Shown here piece by piece: positions 9,015 through 17,146 of a DNA stretch of 64,000 nucleotides (position 1 is the first letter of the stretch; each line of letters begins with the position of its first letter). The stretch lies in NCBI GenBank assembly GCA_947454235.1, contig CANGIY010000011.1:1-64000 (forward strand), written 5' to 3'. Both the position numbers and the translations under genes were made by a program. The notes below the pieces were generated by a model, which saw only the letters and a list, made by a program, of their open reading frames with translations, was not told the origin of the DNA and ran no database searches. Origin of the DNA: Chitinophagaceae bacterium (lineage in GTDB: Bacteria > Bacteroidota > Bacteroidia > Chitinophagales > Chitinophagaceae).

Positions 9015-10145
9015 TTAGCCTAAAATTTCAAGTACTGATGAAGTGATGAAATGCAATTCTTCTTCTGTAAGTTCGGTGTGCATTGGTAACGAAACAACTT
9101 TACCCTGTAGCTCTTCGGTTACTTTAAGGTCGTAGTTAGTGTTTTCGGTAAACTCCTTCAGCATGTTTTGTCTATGGCTAGGCACAGGGTAGTACAGCAT
9201 AGCCGGAATACCTTTTTCTGCCAGTTTGCTTACAAGCAAGTCTCTATCAAAACCTTCCACTTTTAGTGTGTATTGATGGAACACATGATATGTGTACGGT
9301 GCCCTGTAAGGTGTAGTGAGTTTCGGGTGATTTTTGAACGCTCTGTCGTAGTAGTCAGCAGCCTGACGACGTGCATAACAGTATTCGTCGAGGCGCCTGA
9401 GTTTTATGCGCAATATTGCAGCCTGAATAGTATCTAAGCGACTGTTGCAGCCCACCATTTCGTGGTAGTAGCGCACTTTTTGACCATGATTGGCAATCAT
9501 TTTTAATTTTTCTGCCATTTCATCGTCATTGGTGAACATTGCACCGCCATCGCCATACGCTCCCAGGTTTTTTGAAGGAAAGAACGACGTGCACCCAATG
9601 ATACCCATAGTACCCGATTTAGCCTTGCGACCATTCGAGAATGTGTACAAGCTACCAATTGCCTGTGCATTGTCTTCTACTACCGGAATGTTGTGTTCAG
9701 CAGCCAGAGCCAGCAACGGTTCCATGTTCACGCACTGACCGTACAAGTGAACCGGAATAATGGCCTTTGTTTTTGAGGTAATAGATTTTCTAACGCTGTC
9801 AATGTTAAATGTGAAGGTATCAGCATCTACATCAGCAAAAACAGGTTTTAACCTTAAAAGAGCCACTACTTCAACAGTAGCTATGTATGTAAAAGATGGA
9901 GTAATTACCTCATCTCCCGGCTGAAGACCAAGTGCCATCAGAGCAATTTGAAGGGCATCAGTACCATTTGCGCATGGGATAACGTGTTTTACACCCAGGT
10001 ATTCACTAAGTTCTTTCCCAAAACCCTGAACATCAGGACCACCTATGAAGGCTGTACTTTCAAGTACATTCAAAACAGCGGCATCTACTTCGTCTTTTAT
10101 TTTTAGGTATTGCCTTTTCAGGTCAACCATTTGTATTTTCTGCAT
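9015..10145 (-). CDS. DegT/DnrJ/EryC1/StrS-family sugar aminotransferase
   Basis: A 376-residue PLP enzyme that aminates a nucleotide-linked keto-sugar for surface glycans. The internal aldimine lysine is K192 in FFPSKNLGAYGDGG. The PLP-contacting segments IPCANGTDAL (about 56-65) and VVEDNAQAIG (about 155-164) are present, and the C-terminal domain has the usual YTYHVFHQYTLK and YYPVPSHRQ. The length is full. The protein starts with MQKIQMVDLKRQY, typical of this subfamily (WecE/WlbE/PseC-like). It is the promoter-proximal gene of a pair with rfbC. The sugar substrate cannot be told from sequence alone. Confidence 0.93.
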   Translation of the reverse strand: MQKIQMVDLKRQYLKIKDEVDAAVLNVLESTAFIGGPDVQGFGKELSEYLGVKHVIPCANGTDALQIALMALGLQPGDEVITPSFTYIATVEVVALLRLKPVFADVDADTFTFNIDSVRKSITSKTKAIIPVHLYGQCVNMEPLLALAAEHNIPVVEDNAQAIGSLYTFSNGRKAKSGTMGIIGCTSFFPSKNLGAYGDGGAMFTNDDEMAEKLKMIANHGQKVRYYHEMVGCNSRLDTIQAAILRIKLRRLDEYCYARRQAADYYDRAFKNHPKLTTPYRAPYTYHVFHQYTLKVEGFDRDLLVSKLAEKGIPAMLYYPVPSHRQNMLKEFTENTNYDLKVTEELQGKVVSLPMHTELTEEELHFITSSVLEILG

Positions 10146-10257
10146 AGCAAGATTTGAAACGGCTGCAAAAATAAAGGTTTATAGTTGCAATAGTGGCAAA
10201 AAAAGGCAATAACAGTGTCAAAGTACTGTGAACGTGTATAATAGCTGAATATCGCGC

Positions 10258-10500
10258 CTCATCCCCGGCCCTTCTCCATGAATGGAGAAGGGTGATTGAT
10301 GCCGGTGGCATCAATACCTTTGATATTAATTGTTAAGTCTTCTATGGATAAGTAGGCGCAGGTATTTGAATTTTTAAGGGAACACAACCCAGGTACGGGC
10401 GGAAAATCTTACGCCCTAAAACTGCGTTAGCTTTAGAAATATAATTAAACAAAGGCGTTGCAAACGCCCGTCCTTCAGGAACTCGTTTCAAACGAGTACC
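10258..10500. repeat. Mosaic palindromic intergenic repeat, copy R1
   Basis: A run of short hairpin modules. CCCTTCTCCAT (10269-10279) pairs with ATGGAGAAGGG (10282-10292), followed by TTGATGCC-GGT-GGCATCAA. A diverged TACGGGCGGAAAATCTTACG segment comes next, then GGCGTT-GCA-AACGCC (10454-10468) and the 17-base ACTCGTTTCAAACGAGT (10481-10497). The last two also occur beside modules B and C and at other sites here. The T9SS fragment begins directly after it. Confidence 0.8.
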
Positions 10501-10668
10501 AGTGGGGATTTCATTTGCAGTGATGGCTGTGTTGATACCACAGGAGGCGTCACTAATATTAGCACACTAACAACACCGGGTTTCGGCGGTTGCAACAATG
10601 TAACTACAGCTACGGTTGTTCCTTCTGCCGGATATTCTGTTGTTGGCTATAGTTGGAACGGAGCACCT

Positions 10669-11388
10669 ATGGTGCCTTCAAATGTTTATAGTGGTTTTAC
10701 CATAGCAGGAGGAACCTACTTTGTAACGGTTGATGTTACTTTAATGGATTCGTATGGTCACAAATGCCACTATACGATGGCTGATTCAAACGAATGCCCT
10801 CAAGCTGATTCAACACATTGTTTTGATGATACTAGTAGGATTGTTGTTCTTAATGTTGTTTCAGACACACTTTCTGATTCTTGCCATTTCCAATTAGATT
10901 CTTGGCCGCATGCTTCAGTTGGATATACATGGGTTGGTCAGCAATGGTATGATGGGTCAACACCAATATCCTCTTACATCTGGGCAAATGTTAGCACATC
11001 TGGCGGCACCACGAAGTTAATAACAGTTGTTTGGTATGCAGTCGATAGTCTTGGCGATACGTGTGTTTCATCTAGCCATATTTATTTGAATTGCGATGGC
11101 ACTGGTCATGGAACATATCATTCAAAGCCGGGAAGAAACACAAGTACAAATACTAGTGTAGGAAGCACTATTAAAGTACTTCCTAATCCAAACAACGGCA
11201 TGTTTACGCTAAACATTACCAATGACGGCATAAGAAACGTAGAAGTTTATGACATGATGGGACAGAAAGTTTTTGAAAATGTATATAATTCTCCACAACA
11301 GGTAGCAATAGACCTGCGAAAGCTAAATACCGGAAACTATTTAGTGCGCGTTAATTCATCGCTTTCCGCACGAATTATCAAACAATAA
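10669..11388 (+). CDS. T9SS cargo fragment with type A sorting domain (module A), 5' truncated
   Basis: 239 residues from the first ATG, but the same frame is open back to 10420 and already encodes cysteine-rich, cargo-like sequence (SGDFICSDGCVDTTGG). The reading frame therefore runs straight out of the palindromic repeat with no start codon and no signal peptide. The last about 75 residues form the T9SS type A sorting domain: IKVLPNPNNGMFTLNI, VEVYDMMGQKVFE, IDLRKLNTGNYLVRV and ending ARIIKQ. Near-identical fragments lie at 54.3 and 57.3 kb. This is most likely a non-functional relic of a secreted protein carried with the repeat. It could be translated only as a cytoplasmic fragment. Confidence 0.65.
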   Translation: MVPSNVYSGFTIAGGTYFVTVDVTLMDSYGHKCHYTMADSNECPQADSTHCFDDTSRIVVLNVVSDTLSDSCHFQLDSWPHASVGYTWVGQQWYDGSTPISSYIWANVSTSGGTTKLITVVWYAVDSLGDTCVSSSHIYLNCDGTGHGTYHSKPGRNTSTNTSVGSTIKVLPNPNNGMFTLNITNDGIRNVEVYDMMGQKVFENVYNSPQQVAIDLRKLNTGNYLVRVNSSLSARIIKQ

Positions 11389-11430
11389 ATAGTTCATTTA
11401 AAATGAGGTTATCCTCAACTCAAAATAAAA

Positions 11431-11471
11431 AGCAGCTTCTGATTGGTGTACTTCAGAAGCTGCTTTTTTTA
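11431..11471 (+). terminator. Strong hairpin terminator, copy A
   Basis: AGCAGCTTCTGA (11431-11442) pairs with TCAGAAGCTGCT (11453-11464) and a run of T follows. Identical stems follow the other two T9SS fragments (54741 and 57814), so it is part of the duplicated unit. Confidence 0.9.
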
Positions 11472-11521
11472 CAATCATTCGATTCTTTGCCATTGATTTG
11501 GTGTTCACTTTGAAGGTACGT

Positions 11522-11812
11522 TCAATCGCTCAGCTTCCGAAACTCTACCAACTCGGTAGCCGTACAGGGGCGTTTTGGCGTAAAAGTTTGCATCCCACTA
11601 AAGTACTGGTAGTAGATGTTCTCGCTCCACTGCTCTACAATACTTTCATCACTTAGGTTGCGCAATTGTTTTAAAATCAATAGCGAAACCATCAATCGGA
11701 TAGGCTTCCCTGGCTTACCCTGAGTTGCACTATAATGAACCGAAAATGCTCGTTCAAAACAGTGCCAATCTAACTTGTTTGCTAAAAGGTACAGGCTGTG
11801 TTTTTGATCCAG
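11522..11812 (-). pseudogene. IS5-type transposase N-terminal remnant, copy A
   Basis: A 97-codon stop-free minus-strand stretch reads LDQKHSLYLLANKLDWHCFE, then GKPGKPIRLMVSLLILKQLR, then NIYYQYFSGMQTF and ends RKLSD-stop. This matches the N-terminal (DUF772-like) part of IS5-family transposases. The catalytic DDE part is missing and an in-frame stop lies directly upstream, so it is inactive. Of the four copies in the window this is the best preserved. The call rests on family motifs I recognise, not on a search. Confidence 0.75.
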
Positions 11813-11876
11813 TTAATCAGCTAAGCTTGTGAAAAATCCAAGCTGTGAAGTGTTCGTTGGCTTTACAAGCATATCA

Positions 11877-11920
11877 ATTCTGCAAGATTTTGGAACCTCA
11901 ATTTACAAATCTTGCAGAAT
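11877..11920. repeat. Perfect 14-bp inverted repeat, copy A
   Basis: ATTCTGCAAGATTT (11877-11890) and its exact complement (11907-11920) flank a 16-base spacer. The same arms recur at 55195-55238 beside module B. It could be an insertion-sequence end, an attachment-type site or an RNA hairpin. No T-run follows directly. Confidence 0.7.
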
Positions 11921-11953
11921 AATCCACCTATCTTTTTCTCTAATCCCTTTACG

Positions 11954-11975
11954 GGCGCACGTTTGCGCCTTTTTT
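11954..11975 (+). terminator. Short GC hairpin with T-run, copy A
   Basis: GGCGCA-CGTT-TGCGCC followed by six T. The same element, one base pair shorter, stands at 55273-55292. It lies between the transposase remnant and the candidate immunity gene, with no open plus-strand gene feeding it. Confidence 0.6.
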
Positions 11976-12042
11976 GAGGACCGACTAAATAACACCTTAA
12001 ATTTTCAAAAAACAATTCAAGACATTTTTGACGAACAACTAA

Positions 12043-12438
12043 TTATTCTTTCGATACTAGTCTTATCATTTTCCCTGTTGAATCGGTGGCTACAAACAAA
12101 AAATATCTACTACAACCGACATAATGACAGATCGCGTATGTGGTGTTTTGTTTTAATTTAATATTTTTTCTATCTATATTTTTTATGGAGCTACTTGTTT
12201 TATTAACGCAATATCCCCAACCATCTGGTAGAGGAGATAAAGTGATTTTTCTAGGTGCGGGTCCTTCTCCAATCCAAAAAATATCGAAAGATTCACCATC
12301 ACTTTTAAAGGTCAAGAGATTTAGATTACTTGAAAACAAAGCGGATTCAATAGATTGACTATTAAAATCAACTTTAATTTCGTTTTCTCGACACGATGTG
12401 ATTAATAAAATAGTAAAAATCAAAAAAAATCTAAACAT
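12043..12438 (-). CDS. Small lipoprotein, candidate immunity partner of RHS tip A
   Basis: A 131-residue protein with a short hydrophobic signal and a lipobox-like L-I-T-S-C, so probably lipidated and exported. The mature part is unfamiliar and carries two later cysteines (in WGYCVN, then CHYVGCSRYF). It lies 28 bases downstream of the RHS tip on the same strand, the usual place for an immunity gene. Family unknown. The immunity role is inferred only from position, and from the matching arrangement at modules B, C and D. Confidence 0.6.
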   Translation of the reverse strand: MFRFFLIFTILLITSCRENEIKVDFNSQSIESALFSSNLNLLTFKSDGESFDIFWIGEGPAPRKITLSPLPDGWGYCVNKTSSSIKNIDRKNIKLKQNTTYAICHYVGCSRYFLFVATDSTGKMIRLVSKE

Positions 12439-12466
12439 AATATGTGTGAATGTTAATTTGTGGCTA

Positions 12467-13894
12467 TTATTTTTTTATCGGATCAAAATACTTACTCTTT
12501 GATTCTTCCTTGAAATTTAATTCATCTTTGAAAGCTTTATACCAAGCATCAATTTTTAGAATTTTCTCTTGATCGGATAAATTTTTATCGTCAAATAATT
12601 TCATTAAGTCGTAGTCGCTTCCTATATTTTTATGTATTGTTCTAACAAAACTTTTAAACTGAAAATAATAATTTCGATTGGCATCTGCACGAATCTCTTC
12701 AGGACACCCATCATGTGGGTGTCCTGTTAATAAATAGGCCTTAAAATATCTTCCCGCAAATATCGCCATATAACCTGGTGCTCCCCGATTAATGTCTTGA
12801 ATATCTTTGATGTGATTGACCTCGTGAGATAGAATATTCAGCCAATCAATAGTACTATTGGATTCATCAGAAGGGAATTTGATGGATTTAATATCAAAGT
12901 AGCTTCCACTCAAGATTATTTTATACCCACCATTGCCATCTGGATATGTCATACCGCCACTATTAGAAAAACGGAATAAACCATAAAATCCGTTCCAAAC
13001 TGAAACTTTATTAAGATCGTCTTCCGCTACTCCACTTACAAGACTCAAAAGATGAATAGCTGGTTTGGTTAATTTGAAATCGTCGACATTTCTATAGAAT
13101 ATTTTTTTTCCTGTATAGTCGGTTTGCCACTCACCTTTCTGAACAACACTTGCTGGCTCTAAACCATCTACATCAACTGCTTGAATTGGCGTATTTCCAG
13201 CAAATTGATAGGGGGTGTACCAAGGATATTGCTTTGTTAGAGGGTCAACACTATTGAACCTTGCAATCCTTGTATCTTCCCTTCGAAAACCATAATCCAA
13301 ATGATTTCCCTTACCAGCCCATTCATCATCTTTCAATTTCCCATTAAATCCATATTCATAAACCCCCTCATCACACACTTTTGTAATTACCAGCTCGGGG
13401 GTGAACGAAATACTGTCTTTAACAATACTGTCTATCACTATTGTTGTTGTTGCAAACACCGAAGGTGCTGTGATAGAAAGTTGTATTGCATTAAGATTGC
13501 AAGGAGTAAAATAAATCGTATAGTTTTTGGTGCCGGGTGGTATTGTGTTCATTGGTAATGAACATCCACTTTGAGCAACTTTGTAATTTAAAATAAACGG
13601 AGTAGGTGCATGGAAATATATTTTTATTTGTTGTGCCAAGTTAGGCACTACAGGAGCAATATTGTATGAAAATCCCTGGTTAGGGGGTGTAGCAGTCACC
13701 TTGAACGCAAGTGGAGCAGTCGTGAGGCTAGCTCCTAAAATTGATAAAAAGTCAGAATTCAAGGCCGTGATTTCAACATAGTTGTGAATTGGCATCAACG
13801 CAGTTTGCGTCACATTTTGGCAATCACTGGTACTTGACTCCCACGTTTGCCCCGGCATTGGCATACCAAATGGATAATAATTGAAATTAGGCAT
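12467..13894 (-). CDS. RHS tip A: truncated RHS stem fused to a zincin-like C-terminus
   Basis: A 475-residue protein. Residues 1-165 repeat the stem also present in tip D (YYPFGMPMPGQTWESS, SFTPELVITKVCDEGVYEYG). Residues about 165-250 are the RHS-associated core end (FNGKLKDDEWAGKGNH, DTRIARFNSVDPLTKQYPWY, YQFAGNTPIQAVDVDGLEP). The unique C-terminus, about 250-475, contains H357-E-V-N-H361, the HExxH zinc motif, followed by PEEIRADAN with E399/E400 as a likely third ligand, so a metallopeptidase fold is plausible. In polymorphic toxins such variable tips are the toxic part. The frame starts at an ATG within the stem. Upstream RHS sequence (13895-13980) is in another frame, so most of the repeat shell is missing. 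There is no signal peptide. Confidence 0.75.
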   Translation of the reverse strand: MPNFNYYPFGMPMPGQTWESSTSDCQNVTQTALMPIHNYVEITALNSDFLSILGASLTTAPLAFKVTATPPNQGFSYNIAPVVPNLAQQIKIYFHAPTPFILNYKVAQSGCSLPMNTIPPGTKNYTIYFTPCNLNAIQLSITAPSVFATTTIVIDSIVKDSISFTPELVITKVCDEGVYEYGFNGKLKDDEWAGKGNHLDYGFRREDTRIARFNSVDPLTKQYPWYTPYQFAGNTPIQAVDVDGLEPASVVQKGEWQTDYTGKKIFYRNVDDFKLTKPAIHLLSLVSGVAEDDLNKVSVWNGFYGLFRFSNSGGMTYPDGNGGYKIILSGSYFDIKSIKFPSDESNSTIDWLNILSHEVNHIKDIQDINRGAPGYMAIFAGRYFKAYLLTGHPHDGCPEEIRADANRNYYFQFKSFVRTIHKNIGSDYDLMKLFDDKNLSDQEKILKIDAWYKAFKDELNFKEESKSKYFDPIKK

Positions 13895-13980
13895 AGTCGA
13901 TGTATTTTCAACTGGTTAGGGCGGTAACCATCAGTTCTTGTTCCATAAAAGTAATGAAAACTATCCATAACTGGCACAGG
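13895..13980 (-). pseudogene. Frame-shifted upstream RHS stem scrap, module A
   Basis: Read on the minus strand this encodes PVPVMDSFHYFYGTRTDGYR and NQLK, matching the start of tip D, but in a frame two bases off from the ATG at 13894. Compared with D, a segment between NQLK and NTSTMPNF has been lost, which causes the shift. Confidence 0.65.
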
Positions 13981-14135
13981 CGTATCAAACGCCCATCCTC
14001 CCGGCACTCGTTTCAAACGAGTACAAAGAGTGCCAGTGAGTAACAGTGATGTATCACTTTACTAACGACAAAGATGCCATCGGCATCTTTGCTCCCATCT
14101 CCGCTGGCGGAGATGGGCTGGGGAAGAGGTGGACT
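13975..14135. repeat. Mosaic palindromic repeat, copy R2
   Basis: Contains a diverged GGCGTATCAAACGCC, the 17-base ACTCGTTTCAAACGAGT (14006-14022), AAAGATGCC-ATC-GGCATCTTT (14070-14090) and CCCATCTCCGC-TG-GCGGAGATGGG (14094-14117). It separates RHS tip A from the Smr-domain gene. Confidence 0.8.
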
Positions 14136-14142
14136 TATACCA

Positions 14143-15144
14143 TCAATACTTAAAATGCACCTCAGTTGCGCCAAACCCATACTTGCCGCTCCATTCGTTT
14201 TTGAAACGTTTTACTTCGGGGTAGGTTTTCAGCTTTTCGTGCACTTCTTCGCGCAAACGTCCCTTGCCCAAACCGTGTATTACGGTCATACGGTCTTGTC
14301 GGTGGGCTACTGCTAAGTGAATATAGTGATCGAGGGTATCGAGCTGCTTTTTGATGATTTCTGCGTTCGACATGTTTTTCCAGTTGGAAGAAAGCTGCTC
14401 TATGTGCAAGTCAATTACTTGTTTGGCAGGCTCCAGGTTCTTCTTGGTAACCACTAGCGGAGTGGGTTGCAGGGGTGGCGGTGGCGCACCCGAGGCAATT
14501 GTTGGTGACTTTTTCTGAAACTCTTCTATGAGCATGTAACTAAAAGACGGTGCCCCATCCATCATTACCTTGTCAATGTGTTCAAAAAGCTTGGCGGGTT
14601 TTATGCGTATTGTGCCTTCTGCTGTTTCATTTGATTTGTTGAGTGTATCTACCAGCTTCCACACAAAACGAGGCTGTTGCCCCATGTCTATGTAGCTTAC
14701 ATTGTTGAGGTAAATATTGCCAAATTCATGAATCGTGCCTTCGTGCGAGAAAATGCTGTCATTTACCAATTTTACATCATAGTAAAATTTAATCGCAGTA
14801 GGTGTTTCATTGATTAAATGCACTTTCAGGAAATCAACCATTTCCTCCATTTCCACGGTTTTGAAAACCGGTATAAACGATAAATAAACCCCTTTGGCTA
14901 AACGAGGGAGTTTATCTTTGGGCTTTTCCTGCGGTATTTCAAGGGGTATGTTTGATTTCTTTTTGAGAAGCTCTGGTTTTTCGGTAAACCATTTCAAATA
15001 AGGATGGTCGCAATCGTCAGCATAAACCGGGAAGCTGGTACCACCTACTTCCACTTCAATCATCTGTTTGTTGATGATTGAAACGACTTGTCCTTCTTCT
15101 CCGGTGCGTTTTAAATATACTTTATCTCCAATCGAAAATTTCAT
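14143..15144 (-). CDS. DUF2027/Smr-domain protein
   Basis: About 333 residues from the preferred ATG at 15144 (MKFSIGDKVYLKRTGEEG). An upstream in-frame start at 15186 would overlap the ABC-F gene. The N-terminus is a small beta-barrel-like domain (FSIGDKVYLKRTGEEGQVVS) and the middle is the Bacteroidota DUF2027 region. The C-terminal about 80 residues form an Smr domain with VIDLHIEQL and the signature VIHGLGKGRLREEV. Smr domains occur in MutS2 and in stand-alone nucleases acting on DNA or RNA. The exact role of this Bacteroidota fusion is not known to me. It lies 25 bases after the ABC-F stop, so cotranscription is likely. Confidence 0.85.
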   Translation of the reverse strand: MKFSIGDKVYLKRTGEEGQVVSIINKQMIEVEVGGTSFPVYADDCDHPYLKWFTEKPELLKKKSNIPLEIPQEKPKDKLPRLAKGVYLSFIPVFKTVEMEEMVDFLKVHLINETPTAIKFYYDVKLVNDSIFSHEGTIHEFGNIYLNNVSYIDMGQQPRFVWKLVDTLNKSNETAEGTIRIKPAKLFEHIDKVMMDGAPSFSYMLIEEFQKKSPTIASGAPPPPLQPTPLVVTKKNLEPAKQVIDLHIEQLSSNWKNMSNAEIIKKQLDTLDHYIHLAVAHRQDRMTVIHGLGKGRLREEVHEKLKTYPEVKRFKNEWSGKYGFGATEVHFKY

Positions 15145-15169
15145 TGTTGTTGGGGTGTTTTTTTCATAA

Positions 15170-17062
15170 TTATTGTGCCATTTCACTCAACTCAAGCCAT
15201 TGCAGCTCCATTTCATCCAGCATCTCGGTTATTTCCTGAATGCGGGCACTTATTTTTTGCAGTGCATCAAATGCAATACCCGGTGTTGATAGTTGTTCGG
15301 CAAGTTCGTGTTTTTCTTGTTCAAGCTTAGGTATTTCTTTTTCCAGACGTTCAAATTCGCGCTTTTCCTTAAAGCCCATTTTCTTTTTGGCAGTCTCGGT
15401 TTTTGCAGCTTCTTCTATTTTTTCCACTTTGGCTGTTGCAGGACCATCTGTTTTTTCATCTTCTTTATCTTTCATTGCTATCCTGTATTCAGAATAGTTA
15501 CCGGGGAAATCAGCCACTACACCATCACCCTCAAAAACAAATAAATGGTCAACAAGCCTATCCATAAAGTACCTGTCATGCGAAACAATAATCAGGCAGC
15601 CCTGATATTCAGACAAGAAATTTTCCAACACCGAAAGGGTAGGGAGGTCAAGGTCGTTTGTCGGTTCGTCAAGTATCAGGAAGTTCGGGTTACGGAACAA
15701 TACGCACAGCATTTGCAGGCGTTTTTTCTCACCTCCACTCAGTTTCGAGATGTATGTAAATTGTTGTTCCGGCGGAAAGAGAAATAGCGTCAGGAATTGT
15801 GAGGCACTTATTGAACCGCCACTGGCCAAAGGGAAATTTTCAGCAATATTTTTTACATACTCAATCAGGCGCATGTCTTCTTTAATCTCAAGCCCTGTTT
15901 GCGAGAAATTTCCGAACACTATGGTGTCACCGATATTGATTTTACCACTGTCTTGCGCTTCGTGTCCTTGTAACAGCTTCAGGAATGTTGATTTGCCTGC
16001 ACCGTTCTTTCCAATTATACCAATACGCTCACCCTTTTTAAACGTGTAATCAAAACCTTTCAAAATGGCTTTATCGCCATAGCTTTTGTACACCTTTTTA
16101 AGTTCAGCAACTTTTCCACCCAACCTACTCATTTTCATGTCAAGCTTTACCTGCTGGTCCACCACTTTTTGTTTTGCCTTTTTCTCGACATCATAAAAGT
16201 TGTCTTGCCTGCTTTTTGATTTGGTGGTTCGGGCTTTTGGCTGTTTGCGCATCCATTCCAGCTCTTTCCTGTATAGGTTTTTAGCTTTATCTATGCTCGC
16301 CATCGTATTTTCTATACGGGCCGATTTCTTATCGAGGTAGTTGGCGTAGTCGCCTTTATAAGAGTATATTTTATTATCGTCGAGTTCCCAAATTTCATCG
16401 CACACGTCTTCCAGAAAGTACCTGTCGTGGGTTACCATCAGTAACGTTACATTCTCCTGGTTCAGGTAGTTCTCTAGCCACTCCACCATTTCAATATCAA
16501 GGTGGTTGGTAGGTTCGTCCATAATCAGCAGCACGTGTTTGTGTTCAAAGCCTATGTCTATTAGGGTTTGTGCGAGTGCTACGCGTTTACGTTGTCCGCC
16601 GCTCAACATTTTAACCTTACTGTTGAGGTCGTGAATATTCAGCTTACCCAGAATTTCTTTCACTTTAGCTTCAAACTGCCATGCACCTAATTCATCGAGC
16701 ATAGCGAGTGCTTCTCCCAATGCTACGGGGTCCTGATTAGGCGAAGCAATTATTTTCTCATACTGCCTCAGCGCAATTGCAATAGGGTGTTGGTAGTGGA
16801 ATATATTATCTACTACCGACAGCTCCTCTTCAAATTGCGGGTCTTGTTCAAAAAGAGCAACCGTTACATCTTTATGAATCCATACTTTACCGTCATCAAC
16901 AGTATCCTTGCCCGCAAGTATTCTCAATAGCGTCGATTTGCCGGTGCCGTTTCGGGCAACCAATGCAATTTTATCTCCTTCATTAATGTGAAAGGTGATA
17001 TCGGTGAAAAGGGGTTTTATTCCGTGGGTTTTACTAATTTTTTCAGCAGTAACGTAATGCAT
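15170..17062 (-). CDS. ABC-F family ATPase (Uup-like)
   Basis: A 630-residue cytoplasmic protein with two ABC ATPase domains and no membrane segments, which marks the ABC-F class acting on ribosomes. Domain 1 has Walker A ARNGTGKST near residue 36, signature MLSGGQRKR and Walker B LLIMDEPTNHLD. The linker rich in Lys/Arg (KELEWMRKQPKARTTKS) is typical. Domain 2 has GKNGAGKST, LSGGEKKRL and FLILDEPTNDLD. The C-terminal about 90 residues form a charged coiled coil (KREFERLEKEIPKLEQEK), as in Uup-type members. Its specific role in translation or genome maintenance cannot be assigned. A minus-strand TAACTTTG just upstream fits a -7 element. Confidence 0.9.
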   Translation of the reverse strand: MHYVTAEKISKTHGIKPLFTDITFHINEGDKIALVARNGTGKSTLLRILAGKDTVDDGKVWIHKDVTVALFEQDPQFEEELSVVDNIFHYQHPIAIALRQYEKIIASPNQDPVALGEALAMLDELGAWQFEAKVKEILGKLNIHDLNSKVKMLSGGQRKRVALAQTLIDIGFEHKHVLLIMDEPTNHLDIEMVEWLENYLNQENVTLLMVTHDRYFLEDVCDEIWELDDNKIYSYKGDYANYLDKKSARIENTMASIDKAKNLYRKELEWMRKQPKARTTKSKSRQDNFYDVEKKAKQKVVDQQVKLDMKMSRLGGKVAELKKVYKSYGDKAILKGFDYTFKKGERIGIIGKNGAGKSTFLKLLQGHEAQDSGKINIGDTIVFGNFSQTGLEIKEDMRLIEYVKNIAENFPLASGGSISASQFLTLFLFPPEQQFTYISKLSGGEKKRLQMLCVLFRNPNFLILDEPTNDLDLPTLSVLENFLSEYQGCLIIVSHDRYFMDRLVDHLFVFEGDGVVADFPGNYSEYRIAMKDKEDEKTDGPATAKVEKIEEAAKTETAKKKMGFKEKREFERLEKEIPKLEQEKHELAEQLSTPGIAFDALQKISARIQEITEMLDEMELQWLELSEMAQ

Positions 17063-17088
17063 GTCGCAAAGTTAGTTTGTTTGCGGTT

Positions 17089-17124
17089 CAAAAAAATTAA
17101 GCCGGACATTAAAGCCCGGCTTAA
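17089..17124 (-). terminator. Rho-independent terminator after ndk
   Basis: TTAAGCCGG (17097-17105) pairs with CCGGCTTAA (17116-17124). Read on the minus strand, a T-run follows. It separates ndk from the ABC-F gene. Confidence 0.8.
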
Positions 17125-17146
17125 AAAATATAAAAAATGAGGAGAT

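Noticed and set aside
10258-14135. Palindromic repeats as a CRISPR array
   Set aside because: The repeated units lie kilobases apart, vary in content and have no regular spacers. No cas gene is present.
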